Shown here piece after piece: positions 33,112 through 41,772 of a DNA stretch of 42,062 nucleotides (positions are counted from its first letter, which is position 1; each line of letters starts with the position of its first letter). The DNA lies in contig CAMARK010000037.1 in assembly GCA_945860205.1 (NCBI GenBank), positions 1 to 42,062 on the forward strand. The letters are read 5' to 3'. The DNA is from Reyranella massiliensis 521. GTDB lineage: Bacteria > Pseudomonadota > Alphaproteobacteria > Reyranellales > Reyranellaceae. The translations under genes and the position numbers were made by a program. Below the pieces are notes generated by a model, which saw nothing but the letters and a program-made list of their open reading frames with translations, searched no databases and was not told the origin of the DNA.

Positions 33112-33874
33112 CGGTCTCGACGCCCGCGGCAAAGGCCTGCTGCAGCAGCCAGACGTCGCCCGCGATCGAGACGAAGTCGTAGCCCAGGCGGACGAACTCC
33201 GCGCCCTGCCTGGCATCGACGGCGAGCCGGCCGGCCGACTTGCCGTGCTTCTTGGCGGCGGCAATCGTGGCCTGCTCGGCCTGCACGAAGTCCGGGTGGT
33301 CGAAGGCGCCGGGCTCGCCCAGTGCCACCGAGAGGTCGTTGTGGCCAAGCCACAGCATGTCGACGCCGGGCATCGAGGCGATCTCGTCGGCAGCCGAAGC
33401 GCCCCTCGGGTCTTCGACCTGCAGGATGATGGCGGTGCGGGCGTTCTGCTCGGCAAAGCGCGGCACCAGCGGCTCGGAGCGCATGGCGAAGCGCTCGTGG
33501 GCGAGGCCCAGCGCCACGCCGCGGGTGCCGTCGGGCCAGTACTTGGCCGCGTCCAGCACCGCCTTGGCCTGCTCGACCGACGACACGATCGGCACCATGA
33601 CGCCGTCGGCGCCGGTATCCAGCGCGCGCGAGATGTGGTGGCGGGACTGCGAGGGCACACGCACGATCGAGGGCAGGTCGGCGGCCTGCAGGTAGCGCAC
33701 GACGCTGCGCACCGTGTCGAAGCTGAAGCCGGTGTGCTCCATGTCGAGCACCGCATACTCGGCGCCCGCCGCCTTCAGGATCTGGCCGATGCCGGGGGTC
33801 GTGAACTCGAATAAAAAGGTGCCGATTTTGGTCTGCGGTGTTCCGACCATCGCCCGCAACGTCGATTTCGCCAT
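33098..33874 (-). CDS. HpcH/HpaI family aldolase
   Basis: ATG 33874 (MAKSTLRAMVGTPQTK) has GGGGGAG upstream and gives 258 residues. The class II pyruvate aldolase motifs are present: AVLDMEHTGF with E46-H47, PSIVRVPS, metal ligand Glu in ILQVEDPRGA and metal Asp in LWLGHNDLSVALG. Such enzymes cleave 4-hydroxy-2-oxo acids to pyruvate and an aldehyde, or act as citramalyl/malyl lyase-like enzymes. The substrate is unknown. It may belong with the convergent P450 in a degradative pathway, or be independent. Confidence 0.9.
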   Translation of the reverse strand: MAKSTLRAMVGTPQTKIGTFLFEFTTPGIGQILKAAGAEYAVLDMEHTGFSFDTVRSVVRYLQAADLPSIVRVPSQSRHHISRALDTGADGVMVPIVSSVEQAKAVLDAAKYWPDGTRGVALGLAHERFAMRSEPLVPRFAEQNARTAIILQVEDPRGASAADEIASMPGVDMLWLGHNDLSVALGEPGAFDHPDFVQAEQATIAAAKKHGKSAGRLAVDARQGAEFVRLGYDFVSIAGDVWLLQQAFAAGVETVRRG

Positions 33875-33934
33875 GCGTTCTCCCCCTCGTGCGTCGTTTG
33901 CAGAATAGGGCGCGCGGGCGGATTGTCGATCCAC

Positions 33935-34772
33935 ATGACCCCGGCGCTGCTCTACGGTCTCGTCATTCTGTCGGCGATCGCCCATGCGATCTGGAATGCG
34001 CTGGTGAAATCGGCCGGCGACCGCGTGCTCACCATGGTGGCGATCCGCACCGCCGGCCTCGTGCTTGGCCTCGCAGTGCTTCCCTTCGTCGACTGGCCCG
34101 CCCCCGAGAGCTGGAAGTGGCTGGCGCTCACCTCCTGCGTGATGTTCGCCTATTACGCGCTGCTCATCCGCTCCTATGGCGTCGGCGACATGAGCGTCGT
34201 CTATCCGCTCGCCCGCGGGCTGGCGCCGGTGCTGATGACGATCGCGGCCTTCCTTGCCATCGGCGAGGCGCTGGGCACCGGTCAGATGGTGGCCGTCGGC
34301 CTGATCTCGCTCGGCATCATGGGCGCTGTCGGTCGGCGTAGGCGCCAGCCGTCCAGCGGTGGGCTTTGCGCTGGCAACCGGCGTGTCGGTCGCGGCCTAC
34401 AGCTTCTTTGGCGGCATGGGCGTGCGCGCCGCCGGCACGGTGCTCGGCTTCCAGGCGTGCCTGGAAGTCATCACCGGCCTCGGCATGGTCGGTTACGCAT
34501 TGGTGACTCGCCGCGCCCAGCTCCCGGCCTATGTCCACCGTCACGGCGCCGTCGGCCTGCTGGCCGGTGTCATATCGGTGCTGGGCTTCCTCGCCTTCCT
34601 GCTCGCCGCCCGGAGCCTGCCGCTCGGCCCTGTAGTGGCGCTGCGCGAGACCAGCGTGATCTTCGGCGCCGTGCTCGGCACACTCGTACTGAAGGAAGGC
34701 TTCGGCCTCCGTCGCATGGCTGCCTCGGCGCTCGTGGTGGGCGGGATTGCGCTTCTCGCCCTGCTGCGATGA
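33935..34772 (+). pseudogene. EamA/DMT family transporter, single frameshift
   Basis: From ATG 33935 (MTPALLYGLVILSAIAHAIW) one frame encodes the first EamA half with about five membrane segments up to LISLGIM near 34320. The second half (RPAVGFALATGVSVAAYSFF to LALLR) continues in the +1 frame to TGA 34772. Removing one G from the GGG at 34321-34323 restores an uninterrupted reading, IMALSVGVGASRPAVG. The protein would export a small metabolite such as an amino acid. One extra base in a G run means either a real recent mutation or a sequencing error; nothing else is damaged. Confidence 0.85.
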
Positions 34773-34807
34773 GATAGGGTGTATCGACCCATCACGGAGG
34801 AAACACC

Positions 34808-35434
34808 ATGAAGCTCTATTACATGCCCGGCGCCTGCTCTCTCGGCATCCACGTCATCCTCGAGGAGATCGGCAAGCCCTACGACCTGCAGAAGATCGAC
34901 GGCGCCAAGCAGGAGCAGTACGGACCGGACTTCGTGAAGATCAATCCGAAGTCCAAGGTGCCGACGCTGGTGCGCGACGACGGCGCGGTGTTGACCGAGT
35001 TCCCGGCGATCGCCACCTGGCTCGCCCGCAAGAATCCGGAGAAGGGCCTGCTGCCCACCGATGCCGACGCCGAGGCGAGCGCGCTCGAAGCGATGGACTA
35101 TGCGGTTTCGACCATGCACATGCAGGGCTTCTCGCGCATGTTCCGGCCGATGAACTATGCACCCACCGAAGCCGACCACGACAAGGTCAAGGCGCGCGGC
35201 AAGGAGATCATGGAGAAGGGCCTCGCCCTGATGGACAAGACGCTCGAGGGCAAGGAATACCTCGCCGGCAAGTTCTCGGTCGCCGATGCCGCGCTCTTCT
35301 ATGTCGAGTTCTGGGCCGCCGGTCGCATGAAGATGCCGTTGCCCAAGAACGTTGCCGCCCACTACGAGCGCATGAAGAACCGCCCGGCGGTCAAGCGCGT
35401 GCTCGAGCAGGAAGGCCTTACCGCCGCGGCCTGA
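34808..35434 (+). CDS. gst: glutathione S-transferase, beta-class-like
   Basis: The 208-residue protein starts MKLYYMPGACSLGIHVILEEIG, placing the Cys10 of beta-class bacterial GSTs in the active site and the PxL thioredoxin fold (KVPTLVRDDG with cis-Pro, TEFPAIATWLA for glutathione binding). The C-terminal helical domain includes AGKFSVADAALFYVEFW. It conjugates or reduces electrophiles with glutathione. GGAGGAAACACC precedes ATG 34808. It is followed by the nitronate monooxygenase gene with its GTG start two bases after the stop, so they are one operon and may share a detoxification role. Confidence 0.93.
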   Translation: MKLYYMPGACSLGIHVILEEIGKPYDLQKIDGAKQEQYGPDFVKINPKSKVPTLVRDDGAVLTEFPAIATWLARKNPEKGLLPTDADAEASALEAMDYAVSTMHMQGFSRMFRPMNYAPTEADHDKVKARGKEIMEKGLALMDKTLEGKEYLAGKFSVADAALFYVEFWAAGRMKMPLPKNVAAHYERMKNRPAVKRVLEQEGLTAAA

Positions 35435-35435
35435 G

Positions 35436-36398
35436 GTGCTGCCCACAGCCCTCGCGAGCCGTCTCCGCCTGCCACTGATCGCGGCCCCGATGTTCCTGGT
35501 GTCGGGGCCGGCGCTGGTGACGGCTGCGTGCCGGAGCGGCGTCATTGGCTCGTTCCCGACCGCCAACTGCCGCACGGTCGGGGAACTCGACGGCTGGCTG
35601 GCGGGGATGGCCGACTCCCTCAAGCGTGCCGCCGACGAGACCGGCCGCGCACCGGCGCCGCTCTGCCCCAACCTGATCGTGCACCGCTCCAACCCGCGCG
35701 TGGCCGACGACCTGGCGACGGTGCTGCGGGCCGGGGTCGAACTGGTGATCACGTCGGTGGGCTCGCCCGAGCCGGTGATGAAGCCGCTCAAGGACGCCGG
35801 TTGCCTGGTGTTCGCCGACGTGGCTTCGGTGCGTCATGCCGAGAAGGCGATTGCTTCAGGCGTCGATGGGCTGGTGCTGCTGACGGCCGGCGCCGGCGGC
35901 CAGACCGGCTGGGCCAATCCCTTCGCCTTCGTGCGCGCGGTGCGTTCCTTCTGGGACGGCATCGTGGTGATGGCGGGCGGCATGGCCGATGGTCGGGCCA
36001 TTGCCGCTGCCGAAACGCTGGGCTGCGACCTAGCCTACATGGGCACCAAATTCATCGCCACCCGCGAGAGCCTGGCCAAGGACGAATACAAGCAGATGCT
36101 GATGCAGAGCCGGCTCGATGACGTGCTGCTGACGCGCGCCTTCACCGGTCTTGAAACCAACATGCTGCGGCCCTCGATCGCCGCGGCGGGCCTCGATCCC
36201 GACAATCTGCCGGTGCGCGGCGCCATCGACATCGCCAAGGACATCAACGCCTCGGAGCGCGACAAACCCGACAGCAAACGCTGGAAGGACATCTGGAGCG
36301 CCGGCCACTCGGTATCGGGCGTCGGTGACGTGCCGTCGGTCGCCGAGCTGATCGAGCGGACAGAGATCGAATACCGGGCCGCGCGTCAGGGAGTCTGA
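35436..36398 (+). CDS. nitronate-monooxygenase-like flavoprotein
   Basis: GTG 35436 starts directly after the GST stop and gives 320 residues. The TIM-barrel FMN protein pattern is clear: LIAAPMFLVSGPALVTAACRSG, VFADVASVRHAEKAIASGVDGLVL and an FMN-phosphate site VVMAGGMADGRAIAAAETLGCDLAYMGTKF. The active-site loop reads GAGGQTGWANPF, where class I nitronate monooxygenases have a catalytic His (GGHxG), so the reaction may differ. Typical role: oxidation of nitronates or related compounds to carbonyls. It ends tail to tail with the MFS gene, overlapping by 13 bases. Confidence 0.87.
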   Translation: MLPTALASRLRLPLIAAPMFLVSGPALVTAACRSGVIGSFPTANCRTVGELDGWLAGMADSLKRAADETGRAPAPLCPNLIVHRSNPRVADDLATVLRAGVELVITSVGSPEPVMKPLKDAGCLVFADVASVRHAEKAIASGVDGLVLLTAGAGGQTGWANPFAFVRAVRSFWDGIVVMAGGMADGRAIAAAETLGCDLAYMGTKFIATRESLAKDEYKQMLMQSRLDDVLLTRAFTGLETNMLRPSIAAAGLDPDNLPVRGAIDIAKDINASERDKPDSKRWKDIWSAGHSVSGVGDVPSVAELIERTEIEYRAARQGV

Positions 36399-37573
36399 AC
36401 GCCGTCCCGGCGTGATGTCGTGACCACGAAGAGCGTGGCGGCGATCAGCAGGGCGGCGATACCGAGACCGGGAAACACCAGCTTGGCGGGGAAGATCTGA
36501 AGCAGGGCGCCGACGATGATCGGGCCTGCCACCTTGCCGAGATTGCGCAGGGCGCCGTAGAAGCCGAGGCCCATGCCGATATGGCTGGCCGCGATGCGGT
36601 TGCCGATCAGCGCCACCGTCGAGGGGAAGGTGAGGCCCTGGCCGATGCCGACCACGACGGCAAGTGCCAGCAGCGCGCTGGCGGTGGGGGCGTAGGGCAG
36701 TGCCACCAGCGCTCCGCCGATGGCCAACAGGCCGAAGGCGATGGTCGGCACGTAGCCGCGCCGGTCACCCAGTCTTCCGCCGAACGGCCGGACAAGGAGG
36801 TGCGCTGCCTCCTGGAAAGTGAAGAACAGGCCGGCTGCCCATATGCCGTAGCCCGCCTCGAGGGCGAAGATCGGCAGGAACGCCTTCAGCGAATAGATCG
36901 AGCCGTAGATCGCGAACTCGAGCGCACCCACGAACCAGAGCTCGCGTCGCGTCGCGGCATGCTTCACGCCGTCGACCAGCTCAGCGAAAAAGCTCGTACG
37001 CGGGACGGCCTCCCGCTTGGACTCGTCGAAGCGCACGAACAGTGCCGGCACGAAGGCCGCGCAGCTCAGCAGCCCGACCACGGTGAACACCACCTCGGGT
37101 GAGCTCCAGGCCAGGATGAAGCCCGCAACGGCCGGTGCGATCAGATGGCCGCTGCCGCGGGCCATCTCGAACAGGCCAAGCCGCGCGCCACGGCTCTGCG
37201 TCGACATCTCGGTCACGATCGCGAGCGTGACGGGACCGAAGATCGCCGTCGCCGTGCCATGCAGTACGCGCATCCAGACGAGCTGATCGGGTGTCTGCAC
37301 AAACTGGTAGAGGAACGGGAAGCCTGCGAACAGCAGGAGCGCCGTGAAGAAGAAGATTCGCCGGCCGTAGCGGTCCGACAGCATGCCGACGATCGGCTTG
37401 AACACCGTGCCGGTCAGCGTCGAGACGCCGACGATGGTGCCGATCATCAGCTTGTTGGCCCCAAGGCTCGAGGCCAGGATCGGCAGCACCGGACTCTTGG
37501 CCATCTGGTAGGCCGCCCGCACGATCATGTCCGTGGCAAAGAGGCCCCAGAAGCCAGAGGGCTGTCGCAGCAT
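36386..37573 (-). CDS. MFS transporter
   Basis: The 395-residue membrane protein has about 12 hydrophobic segments. The MFS loop motif is at VGMLSDRYGRRIFFF (about 62-76) and a partial repeat at GGRLGDRRGYVPT in the second half, both characteristic. The substrate is unknown; the gene reads the same way as the propeller gene upstream, with only nine bases between the propeller stop and the MFS start, so they form an operon. Confidence 0.92.
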   Translation of the reverse strand: MLRQPSGFWGLFATDMIVRAAYQMAKSPVLPILASSLGANKLMIGTIVGVSTLTGTVFKPIVGMLSDRYGRRIFFFTALLLFAGFPFLYQFVQTPDQLVWMRVLHGTATAIFGPVTLAIVTEMSTQSRGARLGLFEMARGSGHLIAPAVAGFILAWSSPEVVFTVVGLLSCAAFVPALFVRFDESKREAVPRTSFFAELVDGVKHAATRRELWFVGALEFAIYGSIYSLKAFLPIFALEAGYGIWAAGLFFTFQEAAHLLVRPFGGRLGDRRGYVPTIAFGLLAIGGALVALPYAPTASALLALAVVVGIGQGLTFPSTVALIGNRIAASHIGMGLGFYGALRNLGKVAGPIIVGALLQIFPAKLVFPGLGIAALLIAATLFVVTTSRRDGVQTP

Positions 37574-37582
37574 GGCCGCTCC

Positions 37583-40500
37583 TCAGGTGGTGACGTGGCC
37601 GACGCGGGCCTTGGTCAGCGCTGCATTGAGAGGGGCGACGTCGCTCGTCACCAGCGCGTCGAACCTGGCGATCTGTTCGTCGACCTTGTCCATGACCTCG
37701 CGTGACACGGCCTTGGTCTGGCTGGTGGGGGCGGCGTCGGCGGTCGTCGTCATGGCGATCATGTCGAACAGCGTGTCGTTGAGGCCGGCCGGGTTGCGCA
37801 GCACGTCGCGCACCGACTTGCGCTGCGGGTCGACCATCACGCGCTCGATGTCCGAGAGTTTTAGGCCGATCGTCACGGCGCGGTTGCGCAACGCGCGCTC
37901 CGACTTGGCCGCCCGGTCGGCGACCTCGCCCAGCTGGCGCTTCATCTTGCGCAGCCGGTTGAGCGCCTGCTTCAGCTTCGACAGCGACGCCACCAGCTCC
38001 TTGTGCAGGGCGAACTGGGCGGCGTAGTCGGCCGGCGTCGTGGCCAGGCGCGGATCCTTGACCACGGTGAAGCTCGCCGACTGGGGCTTGCTGCCGACGC
38101 CGAGCTCGACGCCGTAGGTGCCGGGAACGACGGTCGGACCGGGCGGGTTCTCGGGATCGGGCGCCAAAGGCTTGGGCCGCGGCGGCGCCAGGTCGTAGTC
38201 GAGCTTGGTCGGGCCGGGATATTTCAAGTCCCAAACGAAGCGGTTCAGCCCGGCCTTGGTGCCGGGCTTTCGTGCCGGCGCGGCGTCTTTGGTGTCGCTG
38301 GCATACGAGACGATCTTGCGCCCGGCCGAATCGCGGAAGGTGAGCGTCACAGCCTCCTTGGCGTCCTCGGCCAGCCAGTAATAGACGATCGCGCCGTTCG
38401 GCGGGTTCTCGCCGACATCGAGGTGCTCGCGCACCCGCGTGCCGTCGGGCCTTTCGACCATGACCGTGCTGCCGTCGATGCCGAAGGCGGGGCCATAGGC
38501 AATGCCGCCGCGCACGTTGGCGCCGGCGCTCCAGTGGAGCTTGGTGCGGATCGCTGTCCGTGGCGCGAACAGGCGCGTCGGCTTGCGGCCCCCTGGCTTT
38601 GCCCCCGATTTAGCGAGACCGCGCAGCGCCGTCACGTCGTCGAGAATCCAGAACGAGCGGCCGTGCGTGGCCGCCACGAGATCGGCGTCCTTGAGCTTCA
38701 GGTCGTAGATCGGCACCACGGGCAGGCCGCCGGCCATGCGCGTCCAGCTCGCTCCGTCGTCGAGGCTGAAATGGATGCCGGTCTCGGTGCCGACGTAGAG
38801 CAGGCCCTTGGCAAGCGGATCGGCGCGGACGACGCGCGTGATCTCATCGGCCGGCAGGTCGCCCTTGATCGACTTCCAGTTCCGCCCACCGTCGCTGCTC
38901 TTGAACAGGTAGGGCTTGTAGTCGGCAAGCTTGTAGCGCGTGGCGGCGAGGTAGATCGTGTCGGCATCGTGGGCCGAGATTTCGACGCAGCCGACATAGG
39001 CCAGCTCCGGCATGGCCTTGGGCGTGACGTTCTTCCAGCTCTTGCCGCCGTCGCGCGTGACATGGACCAAGCCGTCGTCGGTAGAAGCCCAGATCTCGCC
39101 GGGGCGATGCGGCGATTCCACGACACAGGCGCAGGTCGCGTGGACCTCGGCGCCGGCGCTCTCGCGGGTGATGTCGCCGCCGGAATGCTGCTGGCGCGAG
39201 CGGTCATTGAGGCTGAGGTCGGGTGAGATCTTTTCCCAATCCATGCCTTCGTTGCGGGTACGGAACACGCAGTTACCGCCGACATAGAGCGTGTTGGGAT
39301 CGTGCGGCGAGAACACGATCGGGAAGGTCCACGCGAAGCGATATTTGAGGTCCTTGGGCGAGATGCCGGTCGATTCCTCGGGCCACACATTGACCAGCTG
39401 GATCTGGCGGGTGCGGTGATCGTAGCGTTGCAGCGCGCCGCTGCCGCCCGGGCTTGAGCCGATGGCGCCGATATAGACGATGTTGTGGTCCCGGGGATCG
39501 ACGGCGATGAAGCCCGACTCGCCGGTGCCGGGATAGGAGCAGTCGGCCAGCGTGATGACGCCCCATTCCGAGGCACTCGGGACGGAGATCGAGGTGTTGT
39601 CCTGCTGGGTGCCGTAGACGCGGTAGGGATACTGGTTGTCGATGTCGAGACGATAGAACTGCGCGGTCTTCTGGTTGTAGATCGTCGACCACGAGGCGCC
39701 GCTGTTGAACGACACGTGGGCGCCGCCGTCGTTGCCCTCGATCATGCGCGTGTTGTCGTTGGGATCGATCCACAGGTCGTGGTTGTCGCCGTGCCGGGTC
39801 GTGACCTCGTTGAAGCTCGTGCCGCCGTCGGTCGACTTCCACATCTGCAGGTTGGTGACGAACACGGTGTCGGCATTGCCTTGGTCGGCGAAGACGTGGG
39901 TGTAGTACCAGGGCCGGTGCATCAGGTCGCGATTGGCCGAGACCTGCGTCCAGCGCGCGCCGTAGTCGTCAGAGCGGTAGAGGCCGGTCTTGTCGCCCTC
40001 GGCCTCGATCAGTGCCCAGACGCGGCCGGCGCGGACAGGGGAAACCGACACACCGATCTTGCCGAGCATGCCGTCGGGCAGGCCTGAGTTGCGCGAGATT
40101 TCCTCCCAGGTGTCGCCGCCGTCGGTGCTGCGAAACAATCCGCTGCCCGGGCCGCCGCTGGAAATGTTCCAGAAGTTGCGCCGCGCTTCCCACATCGATG
40201 CGAACAGGAGGCGCGGATTGCTGCGGTCCATCGTGAGCTCAATCGCGCCCGCCACGTCGCTGCGATAGAGGATCTTCTCCCAGCTCTTGCCGCCGTCCTT
40301 CGAGCGATAGACGCCCCGCTCGGCATTGGGGCCGAACACGTCGCCCAATGCCGCGACATAGACGAGATCGGGATTGGTCGGATGGATGCAGATGCGGCCG
40401 ATGAACTTGCTGTTCCTGAGGCCGACATGGGTCCAGGTGCGTCCGGCATCGGTCGACTTGTACATGCCGTCGCCATAGGAGACGTCGAGGCGGATCGCCG

Positions 40501-40780
40501 TTTCACCGGTGCCGGCATAGATCACGTTGGGGTCCGAGGGCGCGACCGCGATCGAGCCGACCGCGGCGCTGCCCATCATGCCATCCGAGATGCAGCGCCA
40601 GAACACGCCACCGTCTTCGGTCTTCCAGATGCCGCCGGCGCAGGCGCCGAAATAGAACACCATCTTGTTTGTCGGATCGCCTGAGACGGCGACGACGCGG
40701 CCGCCGCGCGAGGGACCGATGCAGCGCCACTTCAGCGCATCGAAGCCCGAGGAGACGGGCAGCTGGATTTTCTGAGACAT
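37583..40780 (-). CDS. large Asp-box beta-propeller protein, VPS10/sortilin-like
   Basis: The 1065-residue protein contains at least eight Asp-box (SxDxGxxW) turns, for example KTEDGGVFW, STDAGRTWT, SKDGGKSWE, STDGGDTWE, SDDYGARWT, TRDGGKSWK, SSDGGRNWK and SLDDGASWT, spread over residues about 50-680. These form one or two beta-propellers as in sortilin VPS10 domains and BNR glycosidases. The last about 350 residues include a beta-sandwich-like part and a helical stretch (LVASLSKLKQALNRLRKMK) that could be a coiled coil. No signal peptide is visible at the N-terminus (MSQKIQLPVSSGFDALKW), unlike many relatives. Binding or enzymatic role unknown. Confidence 0.85.
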   Translation of the reverse strand: MSQKIQLPVSSGFDALKWRCIGPSRGGRVVAVSGDPTNKMVFYFGACAGGIWKTEDGGVFWRCISDGMMGSAAVGSIAVAPSDPNVIYAGTGETAIRLDVSYGDGMYKSTDAGRTWTHVGLRNSKFIGRICIHPTNPDLVYVAALGDVFGPNAERGVYRSKDGGKSWEKILYRSDVAGAIELTMDRSNPRLLFASMWEARRNFWNISSGGPGSGLFRSTDGGDTWEEISRNSGLPDGMLGKIGVSVSPVRAGRVWALIEAEGDKTGLYRSDDYGARWTQVSANRDLMHRPWYYTHVFADQGNADTVFVTNLQMWKSTDGGTSFNEVTTRHGDNHDLWIDPNDNTRMIEGNDGGAHVSFNSGASWSTIYNQKTAQFYRLDIDNQYPYRVYGTQQDNTSISVPSASEWGVITLADCSYPGTGESGFIAVDPRDHNIVYIGAIGSSPGGSGALQRYDHRTRQIQLVNVWPEESTGISPKDLKYRFAWTFPIVFSPHDPNTLYVGGNCVFRTRNEGMDWEKISPDLSLNDRSRQQHSGGDITRESAGAEVHATCACVVESPHRPGEIWASTDDGLVHVTRDGGKSWKNVTPKAMPELAYVGCVEISAHDADTIYLAATRYKLADYKPYLFKSSDGGRNWKSIKGDLPADEITRVVRADPLAKGLLYVGTETGIHFSLDDGASWTRMAGGLPVVPIYDLKLKDADLVAATHGRSFWILDDVTALRGLAKSGAKPGGRKPTRLFAPRTAIRTKLHWSAGANVRGGIAYGPAFGIDGSTVMVERPDGTRVREHLDVGENPPNGAIVYYWLAEDAKEAVTLTFRDSAGRKIVSYASDTKDAAPARKPGTKAGLNRFVWDLKYPGPTKLDYDLAPPRPKPLAPDPENPPGPTVVPGTYGVELGVGSKPQSASFTVVKDPRLATTPADYAAQFALHKELVASLSKLKQALNRLRKMKRQLGEVADRAAKSERALRNRAVTIGLKLSDIERVMVDPQRKSVRDVLRNPAGLNDTLFDMIAMTTTADAAPTSQTKAVSREVMDKVDEQIARFDALVTSDVAPLNAALTKARVGHVTT

Positions 40781-40873
40781 GGGGAAGGGGCGCCGATCTG
40801 CAAAGTGGAAGTCGGCGCGGACGGTAAGTCAGGTTCGTGCAGCGACGCAACCGCGTCGCCTCGGGAGAGGCGC

Positions 40874-41140
40874 TCAGTGCAGTTCGTAGAGACCTGAGGC
40901 GAACTTGAATTCGGCCGGCTTGATCAGGGCCGCGTTGGCCACTCGCACCTTGTGCAACTTGCCGTCGATGTTGCGTTCCCAGAACTCGAGGAACTTGGTG
41001 AGGGCGGGAAAGCGGGGGGCCAAATCGAGGTGCTGCCAGACAAAGGTCTGCAGAACGTGGGTGTGGTCGGGCATCCAGTAGAGGATTTCGGCGGTGGTGA
41101 TCCGGTAGTCGTTGAGCTGCGCTACGAAACTGCGATCCAT
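40874..41140 (-). CDS. usg: Usg family protein
   Basis: The 88-residue protein matches the Usg family from alphaproteobacteria: YRITTAEILYWMPDHTHVLQ, FVWQHLDLAPRFPALTKFL and FWERNIDGKLHKVRVA. In Caulobacter the gene lies upstream of trpF, hence the name; the function is unknown. Here it is 93 bases upstream of the propeller gene and not next to trp genes. AGGAGTG sits about 6 bases before ATG 41140. Confidence 0.87.
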   Translation of the reverse strand: MDRSFVAQLNDYRITTAEILYWMPDHTHVLQTFVWQHLDLAPRFPALTKFLEFWERNIDGKLHKVRVANAALIKPAEFKFASGLYELH

Positions 41141-41277
41141 CTGTCACTCCTTGACATGGTACGCGCATGGGAATAGTCACGCACCCTTAACGGAAAAGCA
41201 GCAAAATTCGTTCCACATCAATTAGTTAGCAGCACTCCTCCAGGGTTGCTGCTAGTGCGAAGCGACTTTCCGCTCGT

Positions 41278-41306
41278 CTTGACTCGTTTCATCAACACCC
41301 TTACAT
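41278..41306 (+). promoter_or_regulatory. predicted promoter of groESL
   Basis: CTTGAC (41278-41283) and TTACAT (41301-41306) are separated by 17 bases. Transcription would start just before the CIRCE element. CTTGA at the -35 position is also found in sigma-32 promoters of alphaproteobacteria, so use by RpoH as well as or instead of the housekeeping sigma is possible. Confidence 0.55.
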
Positions 41307-41317
41307 GCAGCACGCCT

Positions 41318-41344
41318 TTGGCGCTCATCCAGGGTGAGTGCTGA
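41318..41344. promoter_or_regulatory. CIRCE element (HrcA operator)
   Basis: TTGGCGCTC (41318-41326), a nine-base spacer and GAGTGCTGA (41336-41344) match the CIRCE consensus TTAGCACTC-N9-GAGTGCTAA with few changes. It lies downstream of the predicted groESL promoter and 65 bases before groES, the standard position for HrcA repression that is relieved on heat shock. Confidence 0.9.
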
Positions 41345-41409
41345 TAGCAATCCATTCGGGCGCAATCTGAAGGTTGCGCCGAGCTAACAGCCAGTTGGAG
41401 GAAAGACCT

Positions 41410-41724
41410 ATGAAGTTCCGTCCGCTCCATGACCGTGTCGTGGTCAAGCGCGTCGAAGAAGAAGGCAAGACCAAGGGCGGCATCATCATTCCGGACACCG
41501 CCAAGGAAAAGCCGATGGAAGGCGAGATCGTCGCCGTTGGCCCGGGCGCCCGCGATGAAGCCGGCAAGCTCGTTCCGCTCGACGTCAAGAAGGGCGACCG
41601 CATCCTGTTCGGCAAGTGGTCGGGCACCGAAATCAAGCTCGACGGCGAGGATCTCCTGATCATGAAGGAGTCCGACATCATGGGAATCATCGAGGGTTCC
41701 GCCGCGATGAAGAAGGCTGCGTAA
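41410..41724 (+). CDS. groES: co-chaperonin GroES
   Basis: The 104-residue protein starts [20 protein letters not shown] and contains the mobile loop [13 protein letters not shown] that docks to GroEL, then [15 protein letters not shown] and the closing [20 protein letters not shown]. It caps GroEL as a heptamer for protein folding. GGAGG at 41397-41401 precedes ATG 41410. It is the first gene of the groESL operon under the CIRCE element. Confidence 0.97.
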   Translation: MKFRPLHDRVVVKRVEEEGKTKGGIIIPDTAKEKPMEGEIVAVGPGARDEAGKLVPLDVKKGDRILFGKWSGTEIKLDGEDLLIMKESDIMGIIEGSAAMKKAA

Positions 41725-41772
41725 GCGCCTCTTCATCCGTCTCGATCAACCAAAACATCTCAAGAGGAATAG

